A DNA stretch of 6,278 nucleotides, taken from contig CASEST010000088.1 of NCBI GenBank assembly GCA_949290725.1, positions 1 through 6,278 of the forward strand. Direction: 5' to 3'. Below are positions 1 through 5,976 of this stretch, in pieces; the first letter of the stretch is position 1; each line of letters opens with the position of its first letter. Source of the DNA: an uncultured bacterium. Its GTDB lineage: Bacteria > Bacillota_I > Bacilli_A > RFN20 > CAG-826. The notes under the pieces were generated by a model that searched no databases, was not told the DNA's origin, and worked only from the letters and a program-made list of their open reading frames with translations. The translations under genes were made by a program, and so were the position numbers.

Positions 1-1
1 A

Positions 2-2062
2 AGAGAATTATATGTTAAATTAACCGGGAGAAGTGAATTAGTTCGTTTTAAAACCTTAGGTTTTTGGGATTCACGTTATTATCGATATAATGAAGAAAGC
101 GCTAAAAGAATGATCGAAGATTTTAATAAATATAATCTCCCTTTAGATAATTTAGTTTTAGATACTGACTGGCGAAAAGCAAGTGATCGAGGAATTGGTT
201 ATGAGATCGATACTTCCTTATTCCCTGATATGAAAGGATTTATTGATGATGCTCATTTTAAAAAGGTTGAGATTATGTTTAATGATCATCCAGAACCTTA
301 TAAAGATTGTTTAAATGCTTTTAAAAAAGAAGAAGTTATCTATCGAGAAACTAATTTATCAAATCATCTCTCTTTAAATTTAGATTATTGGTGGTATGAC
401 CGTAACTGGATTACTTCTTTAAGATCTATCTCTTCTAAAATAAGCAGTGAAACGATTGGAGATTATATTTTTAATGAAATAACTAAACATTATTTCATTA
501 AAAATAGTAATAATATAAATTATTATCGTCGTCCAATAATTATGGCTAATATTAATAATATTTTAAATGGAAAATATAAAGGAATATTAGATAGTGCTTC
601 TCATCGTTATTCTTTTCAATGGAGTGGTGATATTCAATCTGGTTTAGATACGATTAAAGAGGAAGTCGCTAATTTAATTAAAGCTAGTAATAATGAAATA
701 ACTTATTATTCTAGTGATATCGGTGGACATTTTGGTAATCCAGATAAATATGATTATTTAAGATGGATTCAATTTGGAACATTCGAACCAATTTTTAGAA
801 TCCATTGTTCATCTAATGTAATTCGTTATCGCGAACCTTGGAATTATGATGAAGAAGTTATTGATATCACTAGAAAATATTTAAATTTAAGATATCGTTT
901 ATTACCTTTAATCTATTCTTATGCTTATAAAAATTATTTAACCGGTGAACCATTAATTAAATCGCTTGATTTTAATTATAGTGAAATTAATGCTAGAGAT
1001 ATCTATGATGAATATCTTTTAGCAGATGATCTTTTAATTTCGCCAATTTCGATGAATGAATATCAAGAGATTGAAAAAGAAGAATATTTATCAAAAATAA
1101 AAGTTAATTTCTATGATGATTTAATTTTAAAAGGAAAAGCTAAAGGAAGTAAAAATTATGATAGTTTATCTTTTATTTATAATAATGAAGAAGTAGTTAA
1201 AGAAATTAATAAAACTAATTGGAGTGCAAAAACTCATTTTAAAATTAAACCGAAAGATAATATTCGTTTAATTTTAAAATATAGTAACGGTTGTAAAGTT
1301 TATCTTAATAATAAGTTAATTCATCAAGATGATTCAGCTCATCCTTTAAAAGCTCATCCATTAGCTGATTTAAAGAAAAATGAAATTTATGATTTAAAAA
1401 TTGAATATTATTATTATAAGGATGTAGCTGAACTTCATTTAGAAAAATTTAATTTAAAAGATTTAATTAAAAAGATATATATCCCAAATGATACTTTTAT
1501 TGATTTATTTAATGGAAAAGTTATTAAGGGAGAAAAAGAAATAAAAGTTAATAAAGAAGAAAGCTATTTAAAAATGCCTTTATATATTAAAGAAGGTTCG
1601 CTTATTCCATTAGTTAAAGAAGCTAATCGAGCCGAAGATTTATCTTATTCATCAATTTTACTTGATTATTATCCTTCTATAGTTAATAAAGAGAATACTT
1701 TTATTTATGAAGATGATCAAACTACCACCAATTATAAAAATAATATTAATCGAATAACTTATATTTCGACCCGCTATGAAGATAATTCTTTTTTAATTAA
1801 TATTTCTAAAGCGATTGGAGAATATGTCGATCAAATTAAAACTCGTGAGATTATTTTTAAATATAATTTAATTAAAGGAATGAATAAAATTAAAAATATC
1901 TATTTAAATAATCAGTTAATTTCTTATTCAATCAATAAAAAAGATCCAAGTTTAATGCCATTAGAATTTAATGAAAAATCGAATATCTTCGATACTTTAA
2001 CTTTTAAATTTAAAATTGATATCAATAAGGAATATTTTATTAAAATTGAATTAAAAGACTAA
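2..2062 (+). CDS. Glycoside hydrolase family 31 enzyme, 5'-truncated by the window edge
   Basis: The frame is open from base 2, so the true start lies to the left. The ATG at 110 is internal, because conserved GH31 sequence (LTGR, then a GFWDSRYYRYN segment) precedes it. Counting from base 2, 686 residues are present. GH31 landmarks follow in order: IPLD-like 'LPLDNLVLDTDW'; WWYDRNW with the probable nucleophile Asp133 (codon 398-400); QWSGD with the probable acid/base Asp210 (629-631); SSDIGGHFG (about 713-739); and RWIQFGTFEPIFRIH. A C-terminal beta-sandwich begins near 1471 (IYIPNDTFIDLFNG, then YIKEGSLIPL). Between barrel and sandwich, about residues 367-490 form an insert resembling a PA14 carbohydrate-binding domain. 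GH31 enzymes are retaining alpha-glycosidases. The WWYDRNW form differs from the classical alpha-glucosidase WxDMNE motif, so the sugar specificity (glucoside, galactoside, N-acetylgalactosaminide or other) is not assigned. No signal peptide can be judged because the N-terminus is missing. No clear terminator follows the TAA. Confidence 0.9.
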   Translation, partial: RELYVKLTGRSELVRFKTLGFWDSRYYRYNEESAKRMIEDFNKYNLPLDNLVLDTDWRKASDRGIGYEIDTSLFPDMKGFIDDAHFKKVEIMFNDHPEPYKDCLNAFKKEEVIYRETNLSNHLSLNLDYWWYDRNWITSLRSISSKISSETIGDYIFNEITKHYFIKNSNNINYYRRPIIMANINNILNGKYKGILDSASHRYSFQWSGDIQSGLDTIKEEVANLIKASNNEITYYSSDIGGHFGNPDKYDYLRWIQFGTFEPIFRIHCSSNVIRYREPWNYDEEVIDITRKYLNLRYRLLPLIYSYAYKNYLTGEPLIKSLDFNYSEINARDIYDEYLLADDLLISPISMNEYQEIEKEEYLSKIKVNFYDDLILKGKAKGSKNYDSLSFIYNNEEVVKEINKTNWSAKTHFKIKPKDNIRLILKYSNGCKVYLNNKLIHQDDSAHPLKAHPLADLKKNEIYDLKIEYYYYKDVAELHLEKFNLKDLIKKIYIPNDTFIDLFNGKVIKGEKEIKVNKEESYLKMPLYIKEGSLIPLVKEANRAEDLSYSSILLDYYPSIVNKENTFIYEDDQTTTNYKNNINRITYISTRYEDNSFLINISKAIGEYVDQIKTREIIFKYNLIKGMNKIKNIYLNNQLISYSINKKDPSLMPLEFNEKSNIFDTLTFKFKIDINKEYFIKIELKD

Positions 2063-2079
2063 ATTTTTAAAATTTGCTA

Positions 2080-2110
2080 TTGTATAAAGAAAAAAATGTA
2101 GTATTATAAT
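2080..2110 (+). promoter_or_regulatory. Promoter of the lysine-riboswitch / ABC importer operon
   Basis: A -35-like TTGTAT lies at 2080-2085. It is followed by overlapping -10 candidates: TATTAT at 2102-2107 (16-nt spacer) and a perfect TATAAT at 2105-2110 (19-nt spacer). Either would start transcription at about 2114-2118, directly before the riboswitch P1 strand, which supports the call. The promoter begins only 17 nt after the GH31 stop codon, so read-through from GH31 is also possible. Confidence 0.65.
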
Positions 2111-2112
2111 CA

Positions 2113-2340
2113 CGAAAGATTGATAGAGGCGCAATCAAGATTAGTAGTTAATCGATGAGACATCAGATGAAGTTAACGAAAGGCGCGATTGCCGAAACAA
2201 ATCTAAGGTATTAGATTTGATTGGGCTATGAGGGAATACCTTATAGACTCCTAGCATAAACTAGAGGCGCTATCGGTGTTAACTCTTATTTATTTATTAA
2301 AAATTAAGATTGCATCGATAATGATGCAATCTTTTATTTT
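2113..2340 (+). promoter_or_regulatory. Lysine riboswitch (L-box) with transcription-termination platform
   Basis: The leader carries the conserved L-box blocks in order: GATAGAGGCGC (2122-2132), AGTAGTT (2143-2149), GATGA (2154-2158), GAAAGGCGCGATTGCCGAA (2178-2196), a GGCTATGAGGG region and GAGGCGCTATC (2264-2274). P1 pairs 2122-2126 with 2270-2274. Helix 2131-2136/2187-2192 starts the P2 arm. Further arms are 2198-2205/2212-2219, 2227-2233/2239-2245 and 2251-2254/2261-2264, giving the usual multi-arm junction. In this family, bound lysine stabilises P1 and switches off lysine synthesis or uptake genes. Here P1 formation frees the terminator at 2306-2340. Without lysine, 2271-2279 can pair with 2312-2320 as an antiterminator. 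The downstream operon is therefore expected to be expressed when lysine is scarce. Confidence 0.95.
2306..2340 (+). terminator. Riboswitch-controlled intrinsic terminator
   Basis: A perfect 11-bp stem, AAGATTGCATC (2306-2316) with GATGCAATCTT (2323-2333), encloses a 6-nt loop and is followed by TTTATTTTT. Its 5' arm overlaps the antiterminator strand 2312-2320, making it a conditional terminator between the lysine aptamer and the ABC genes. Confidence 0.93.
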
Positions 2341-2363
2341 TAAAAATAAATTGGAGGAAAAAT

Positions 2364-3245
2364 ATGAGAAAAAGAAATTTTATTAGATTTGGTGCAATCG
2401 CATTATCTTTATTTTCATTAGCATCAATTTCAAGCTGTGGGGGAAATGGAGTAAGTAATGATACTTTAGTTATTGGAATGGAATGTGCTTATCAACCATT
2501 TAACTGGCGTGCTAATAGTGAAAGTGAATATACCCTTCCTATTGATAATACTAATGAATTTGTTGATGGATATGATATTCAAATTGCTAAATTATTAAGT
2601 GAAGACTTAAATAAGGAAGTAGTTATTAAAAGAATTGAATGGGGAAGTTTAATTCCTTCTTTAAATAGTGGCGAAATCAATATGGTTTTAGCTGGAATGT
2701 CTTCAACTGCTGATAGAAGAGAGTCAATTGATTTTACCGATCCATATTTAACTAGCGATTTAGCTTTTTTAATTCGTAAAGATAATTTACCTAGTGATAA
2801 TAGTGAAGAAAATCCAGCTACTTATGAGGAATTATTAGAACTTTTTGCTGGAGAAGGTTTAATCTGCCAAAGTGCGGTCGTTGGTGATGAATATATCGAT
2901 ACTTATTTTAGTAGTGTTGATAGTTCAATCATTCATAATAATCCATTAGCAACATACCCTTTAGCCGCTTTAGATGTTTTAAGTGGAAATTCATTTGCTA
3001 TGCCAGCTGAACTTCCTGTTTGTGAAGCGATGGTAAATATTAATCCAGATGATTTAGCAATTTTATATGTTGATCAATCATTTATTAGCGAAGAAGATTT
3101 AGAAGGTTTATCGGTTTCTATTGGAATTAAAAAGGGAAATGATGAATTAAAAGAAGAATTAAATCAATCTTTAGCTAAAATTAGCATAGAAGAAAGAGCT
3201 AGATTAATGGGAGAAGCTGCTAATAGAAGCGCTAGTAATGCTTAA
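2364..3245 (+). CDS. Amino-acid ABC transporter substrate-binding lipoprotein (probable lysine receptor)
   Basis: This 293-residue protein is a family-3 type extracellular solute receptor for polar amino acids. Residues 1-24 are a lipoprotein signal peptide (RKR charged start, hydrophobic core, ISSC lipobox) with Cys25 as the predicted lipidated residue, so it should be anchored to the outer face of the membrane. Mature landmarks are VIGMECAYQPFNW (36-48), DGYDIQIAKLL (68-78), and AGMSSTADRRESIDFTDPY (110-128), where Arg118 sits at the position that binds the ligand carboxylate in this family. AELPVCEAM follows, with Glu216 at the usual acidic amine-contact position. The start is supported by GGAGG at 2353-2357, 6 nt before ATG. 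Lysine specificity is inferred from the upstream lysine riboswitch, since the protein alone could equally be read as an arginine, histidine or glutamine receptor. It is the first gene of the operon, 2 nt before the permease gene. Confidence 0.92.
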   Translation: MRKRNFIRFGAIALSLFSLASISSCGGNGVSNDTLVIGMECAYQPFNWRANSESEYTLPIDNTNEFVDGYDIQIAKLLSEDLNKEVVIKRIEWGSLIPSLNSGEINMVLAGMSSTADRRESIDFTDPYLTSDLAFLIRKDNLPSDNSEENPATYEELLELFAGEGLICQSAVVGDEYIDTYFSSVDSSIIHNNPLATYPLAALDVLSGNSFAMPAELPVCEAMVNINPDDLAILYVDQSFISEEDLEGLSVSIGIKKGNDELKEELNQSLAKISIEERARLMGEAANRSASNA

Positions 3246-3247
3246 TT

Positions 3248-4036
3248 ATGATTGATTTTGAAAAAGCTTGGAGTTTAATTGTTAACAATTATCCAACAAT
3301 TATCGCTGGATTAGTCGATACAATTATTTTAGCTATCTTTGGAACGGTTGTTGGTTTAATTTTAGGCATCTTTTTAGCTTATGGTAAAAATATAAAATTT
3401 AAAGAAAATGAAAATAAAGGAATTAAAGTTTTAAAAGGGATAGTTAAAGGAATTTGTTCGGTTTATTCAACTGTTTTAAGAGGAACTCCAATGATGGTTC
3501 AAGCTTTAATCTTTAAATTTGGTTCCCAAGCATTACATTTAAACTGGGGTTATTTACGTTTTCCTGAGGAGATATTAGATTATTTTGATGGTTGGTTTAT
3601 CGCTGGATTAATTGTAATTACTTTAAATACTGCCGCTTATATGGGAGAGATTGTTCGTAGTGGTTTAAATGGGGTAGATATTGGCCAAGTAGAAGGAGCT
3701 AGAAGTTTAGGAATGTCAGTTAGTAGAACTTCTTTATCAATTATTCTTCCTCAAGCATTAAGAAATGCTCTTCCTACAATCGGGAATGAATTAATAGTAA
3801 ATATTAAAGATTCTTCTGTTTTAAACGTTATTGCAGTTACTGAACTTTATTATCGAATGATGAGTATTGCTAATACAACTTTTGCCTTTTTAGAAGCTTA
3901 TTTAATTTTAGCGCTAATGTATTTAGTTTTAACTTTATTAGCTAGTTTAATTTTAAAACTTATTGAAAAGAAACTTGATGGGGTTAAATTTTCGCTTAAT
4001 CCTTTTAGATTATTAAGAAAAAAGGAGAGTTTCTAA
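3248..4036 (+). CDS. Amino-acid ABC transporter permease (HisM/GlnP-type)
   Basis: This 262-residue inner-membrane protein forms the translocation channel, probably as a homodimer because only one permease gene is present. Hydrophobic segments lie around residues 18-44, 117-134 and 212-238, with shorter ones near 72-93 and 180-200. RGTP (78-81) and GEIVRSGLNGVDIGQVEGAR (133-152) are typical of the polar amino-acid permeases. The cytoplasmic EAA loop fits the consensus exactly: E149-G-A, G155, I165 and L167-P168, which dock onto the ATPase. The ATG lies 2 nt after the receptor gene's TAA, and no Shine-Dalgarno is visible in the preceding 20 nt, so translation probably depends on reinitiation by ribosomes finishing the receptor gene. 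A lysine-rich loop of about 25 residues (47-68) separates the first two membrane segments. Substrate specificity is set mainly by the receptor. Confidence 0.93.
   Translation: MIDFEKAWSLIVNNYPTIIAGLVDTIILAIFGTVVGLILGIFLAYGKNIKFKENENKGIKVLKGIVKGICSVYSTVLRGTPMMVQALIFKFGSQALHLNWGYLRFPEEILDYFDGWFIAGLIVITLNTAAYMGEIVRSGLNGVDIGQVEGARSLGMSVSRTSLSIILPQALRNALPTIGNELIVNIKDSSVLNVIAVTELYYRMMSIANTTFAFLEAYLILALMYLVLTLLASLILKLIEKKLDGVKFSLNPFRLLRKKESF
4022..4027 (+). promoter_or_regulatory. Ribosome-binding site of the ATPase gene, inside the permease gene
   Basis: AAGGAG lies within the last codons of the permease gene, 12 nt before the ATG at 4040. The spacing is long but no better site exists, and it supports 4040 as the start. 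Confidence 0.6.
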
Positions 4037-4039
4037 GGC

Positions 4040-5050
4040 ATGGAAAATAATGAAATCTTATTAAAAGTAGATAATTTAGCGAAGTTTTTTGGAACTACTC
4101 AAGTTTTAAAAGATATCTCTTTAAGTGTTAAAAAGGGAGATGTTATTTCAATTATCGGACCTTCTGGAAGTGGAAAATCAACCTTTTTAAGATGTTTAAA
4201 TCTTTTAGAAGAACCTACAAGAGGAAAATTAACTTATCGAAATGAAGTTTATTTTAATATCGCTAAATGTAAAGATGATTTCGTAGATTATCCTTCTTAT
4301 CAAAAAGCGATGAAAGAATATGAAGATAAATTAATTGAAACTGAAGATAATTTAGCAATCTATCAAAATAAATATTTAGAGAATAAAAAAGAAAATCGTG
4401 ATTTACTTCCTAAAATTAAAGAAGCGAAGAAAGAATTTAAAAGGGTAAGAAAAAATCCTATATTAAAAAATAATTATTTTAATAAAGAAGCTTATTTAGA
4501 AGCGATAAAGGAATCCCCATCTTATTCGATTAATCAAAAAGAGATTAATCGAATAAGAAGCCATATTGGAATGGTCTTTCAATCTTTTAATTTATTTAAC
4601 AATTATAATGTTTTAGATAATTGTGTTCTTCCACAAGTAAAAGTATTAAAAAGAGATAAAGAAGAAGCTAAAAAAATCGCTATTAAAAACTTAAGTAATG
4701 TCAATATGCAAGATCGAATGAACTATCGTATTAATGAATTAAGTGGCGGACAAAAACAAAGGGTAGCTATCGCTAGAACTTTATCAATGTCTCCTGATAT
4801 TATTCTTTTTGATGAACCTACTTCAGCTTTAGATCCAGAGATGGTTAATGAAGTATTAGAAGTAATGAAAAAGATGGCGAATTTAGGAATGACGATGATT
4901 GTAGTTACTCATGAGATGAACTTTGCTAAAAATGTTTCGAATAAAGTAATATTTATGGAAAATGGTTATATTGTTGAAAGTGGAGATCCAGAAACAATCT
5001 TTAATCATCCTAAAGAAAAAAGAACTAAAGAATTTTTACATCTTGAATAA
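4040..5050 (+). CDS. Amino-acid ABC transporter ATP-binding protein with a long helical insert
   Basis: This 336-residue ATPase should power the importer by ATP-driven dimerisation at the cytoplasmic face. All catalytic motifs are intact: Walker A GPSGSGKST (40-48, Lys46), Q-loop VFQSFNLF with Gln181, signature LSGGQKQR (234-241), Walker B IILFDEP (254-260, Glu259), D-loop SALD (262-265) and switch His291. The segments around them closely follow the GlnQ/HisP group, whose members are usually about 240-250 residues. The excess is concentrated between Walker A and the Q-loop, about residues 75-168 (4262-4543). That stretch is rich in Lys, Glu, Tyr and Asn and looks largely helical or coiled-coil (for example KAMKEYEDKLIETEDN). 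It stays in frame and its codon use matches the rest, so it is unlikely to be a frameshift artefact. The gene follows the permease stop by 3 nt and ends the operon. Confidence 0.93.
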   Translation: MENNEILLKVDNLAKFFGTTQVLKDISLSVKKGDVISIIGPSGSGKSTFLRCLNLLEEPTRGKLTYRNEVYFNIAKCKDDFVDYPSYQKAMKEYEDKLIETEDNLAIYQNKYLENKKENRDLLPKIKEAKKEFKRVRKNPILKNNYFNKEAYLEAIKESPSYSINQKEINRIRSHIGMVFQSFNLFNNYNVLDNCVLPQVKVLKRDKEEAKKIAIKNLSNVNMQDRMNYRINELSGGQKQRVAIARTLSMSPDIILFDEPTSALDPEMVNEVLEVMKKMANLGMTMIVVTHEMNFAKNVSNKVIFMENGYIVESGDPETIFNHPKEKRTKEFLHLE

Positions 5051-5055
5051 TTAAG

Positions 5056-5093
5056 AAAAAAGAAATTTAAGAAAAACTTAAATTTCTTTTTTT
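5056..5093 (+). terminator. Intrinsic terminator of the lysine importer operon
   Basis: AGAAATTTAAG (5061-5071) pairs perfectly with CTTAAATTTCT (5077-5087) around an AAAAA loop. Flanking A and T runs can extend the stem to about 16 bp, and the 3' side supplies the T-tract. It begins 6 nt after the ATPase stop codon. Confidence 0.9.
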
Positions 5094-5122
5094 ATTAAAA
5101 AATTATTTTAAATAAAAAAATA

Positions 5123-5150
5123 TTGATTTTATCTAAAAATAGTATATAGT
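5123..5150 (+). promoter_or_regulatory. Promoter of queT
   Basis: TTGATT (5123-5128) and TATAGT (5145-5150) are separated by 16 nt. Transcription would begin at about 5156-5158, a dozen bases before the riboswitch P1 strand. The last base of the -10 element is the first base of a 14-bp palindrome. The region lies between the importer terminator and the queT leader, so queT appears to have its own transcript. Confidence 0.6.
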
Positions 5151-5163
5151 TAACAATTGTTAA
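5150..5163 (+). repeat. 14-bp perfect palindrome overlapping the queT -10 element and start site
   Basis: TTAACAATTGTTAA is its own reverse complement. It spans the end of the -10 element and the expected transcription start, a place where a repressor dimer would block initiation. In such AT-rich DNA a palindrome may arise by chance, and no regulator gene is in view. An operator role is inference only. Confidence 0.5.
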
Positions 5164-5251
5164 GTCGCTAGAGTGTCTTATATTTTTATTTTAATAAATA
5201 AAAATAAACCCATGACTAACCACTCTTAAAATAAAACAGGGGGAAATATCA
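5159..5251 (+). promoter_or_regulatory. PreQ1-I-type riboswitch leader of queT with an extra hairpin in loop L1
   Basis: A preQ1-I pseudoknot can be built base by base. P1 pairs AGAGTG (5170-5175) with CACTCT (5221-5226). C5220, just before the P1 3' strand in CTAAC, matches the cytosine that pairs with preQ1 in the Thermoanaerobacter tengcongensis aptamer (GTAAC). U5176-C5177 follow the closing G as in that RNA. The A-rich L3 (5227-5236) leads into C5237-A5238. P2 pairs G5214-C5237, U5213-A5238 and C5211-C5209 with G5239-G5241, leaving A5212 bulged. P2 therefore occupies the Shine-Dalgarno AGGGGGA (5238-5244), giving translational OFF control on ligand binding. The unusual part is L1: instead of a few bases it runs 5176-5208 and holds a perfect 11-bp A/T hairpin (5181-5191/5196-5206). 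The QueT product downstream independently supports preQ1 sensing. I worked this out by alignment to remembered sequences, not with a covariance model. Confidence 0.72.
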
Positions 5252-5866
5252 ATGAATCAAGAAAGTAAGAGTTTAGTAATTAAAACCTCTTTTAAAGATG
5301 GTTTTAAATCCTTTATTAAGGATTTTTTTAGTGTAAAAATGATTACACTTAATGCTTTTATAGCTGCTTTATATGCAGTTTTAACCATCATTTCTTATCC
5401 GATTTCTTATTCTTATATGCAATTAAGAATCTCGGAATTATTAAATCTATTAGTCTTTTTTAATCCTTCATATACTTTAGGATTAACTTTAGGTTGTCTA
5501 CTAGCTAATTTTATGTCTACAGCTGGAATATTTGATATCGTTTTTGGAACATTAGCTACCTTAGTTTCATCTTTATTAATGATTGGTTTTTCTAAATTGA
5601 CTAAAAATTTATTTTTTAGTGGTTTAATTCCATGTTTAATCAATGCGATTACCGTTCCTTTTATTATCTATTTAGCTTCTTTAGGAACTGCTGATGAATT
5701 TATCTTAGAATCGGGAATATTCTTTATAATGGCTCTTTGGACTTTTTTAGGTGAATTTATCGCGATTAATATTTTAGGATATATTCTTTTTATGAGTTTA
5801 GCTAAAAAATATAAGGGTTTTAAAGATTTATTTAATGCTCGATATAATTTAGATTTTAAATGGTAA
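5252..5866 (+). CDS. queT: QueT family queuosine-precursor transporter (ECF S-component type)
   Basis: This 204-residue membrane protein matches the QueT/COG4708 pattern: an N-terminal helix with FIAALYAVLTIISYPISYS (36-54), MQLRISELLNLLVFFNP (56-72), GLTLGCLLANFMS (77-89) and GIFDIVFGTLATLVSSLL (92-109), then further hydrophobic helices at about 122-143 and 154-182. The family is known or predicted to bind and import queuosine precursors such as preQ1, working as a substrate-specific subunit with a shared EcfA/EcfA'/EcfT energising module. No such module is encoded in this window. About 30 residues precede the usual family start and are rich in Lys, Ser and Phe. AGGGGGA at 5238-5244, 7 nt before ATG, fixes the start and is also the strand masked by the leader pseudoknot. 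The adjacent tgt gene fits uptake of the base for tRNA modification. Confidence 0.93.
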   Translation: MNQESKSLVIKTSFKDGFKSFIKDFFSVKMITLNAFIAALYAVLTIISYPISYSYMQLRISELLNLLVFFNPSYTLGLTLGCLLANFMSTAGIFDIVFGTLATLVSSLLMIGFSKLTKNLFFSGLIPCLINAITVPFIIYLASLGTADEFILESGIFFIMALWTFLGEFIAINILGYILFMSLAKKYKGFKDLFNARYNLDFKW

Positions 5867-5881
5867 TTAATTAAATTTGTT

Positions 5882-5914
5882 AAAAAATATCCTTTATTTA
5901 AAAGGATATTTTTT
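5882..5914. terminator. Terminator between queT and tgt, probably bidirectional
   Basis: AAAAAATATCCTTT (5882-5895) pairs perfectly over 14 bp with 5901-5914 around an ATTTA loop. The right arm ends in TTTTTT for + strand termination, and the left A-run would serve the opposite strand. It separates riboswitch-controlled queT from tgt. Confidence 0.88.
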
Positions 5915-5922
5915 ATATTAAT

Positions 5923-5951
5923 TTGTATTTAATTAGTTAAATATATATAAT
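5923..5951 (+). promoter_or_regulatory. Promoter of tgt
   Basis: TTGTAT (5923-5928) and a perfect TATAAT (5946-5951) are spaced by 17 nt, the clearest promoter in the window. The start site would be near 5957-5959, leaving a leader of about 20 nt that is too short for a riboswitch. Unlike queT, tgt therefore looks constitutive at this level. Confidence 0.8.
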
Positions 5952-5976
5952 GATTAAGCAATTTTAAGGGGATATT

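Noticed and set aside
110..112. ATG as the start of the GH31 gene
   Set aside because: The frame stays open to the window edge and the upstream residues (LTGR, FWDSRYY) are conserved GH31 sequence, so the gene begins outside the window.
2061..2076. AAATTTTTAAAATTT as a terminator for the GH31 gene
   Set aside because: It is a short A/T-only imperfect repeat with no stable stem and no following T-run.
2074..2079. TTGCTA as the -35 element of the lysine operon promoter
   Set aside because: The spacer to TATAAT would be 25 nt, too long. TTGTAT at 2080 gives a workable spacing.
5181..5206. The A/T hairpin in the queT leader as an intrinsic terminator
   Set aside because: It has no G or C pairs and is followed by AAACCC, not a T-run. 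It fits better as an insert in the riboswitch loop.
5159..5251. PreQ1-II or preQ1-III riboswitch, or a T-box, in the queT leader
   Set aside because: The strand order does not match the preQ1-II arrangement, in which a small hairpin precedes the Shine-Dalgarno strand, and I could not align it to the preQ1-III sequence I remember. No T-box motif is present. The preQ1-I arrangement fits P1, the ligand cytosine, the A-rich loop and P2.
5413..5643. A 76-codon open frame on the minus strand inside queT
   Set aside because: It lies wholly opposite a well-supported membrane protein gene, shows no recognisable family pattern and no credible ribosome-binding site, and is best explained as an antisense shadow.
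5915..5976. A second riboswitch ahead of tgt
   Set aside because: The predicted transcription start leaves only about 20 nt before the ATG, and no paired elements are visible there.
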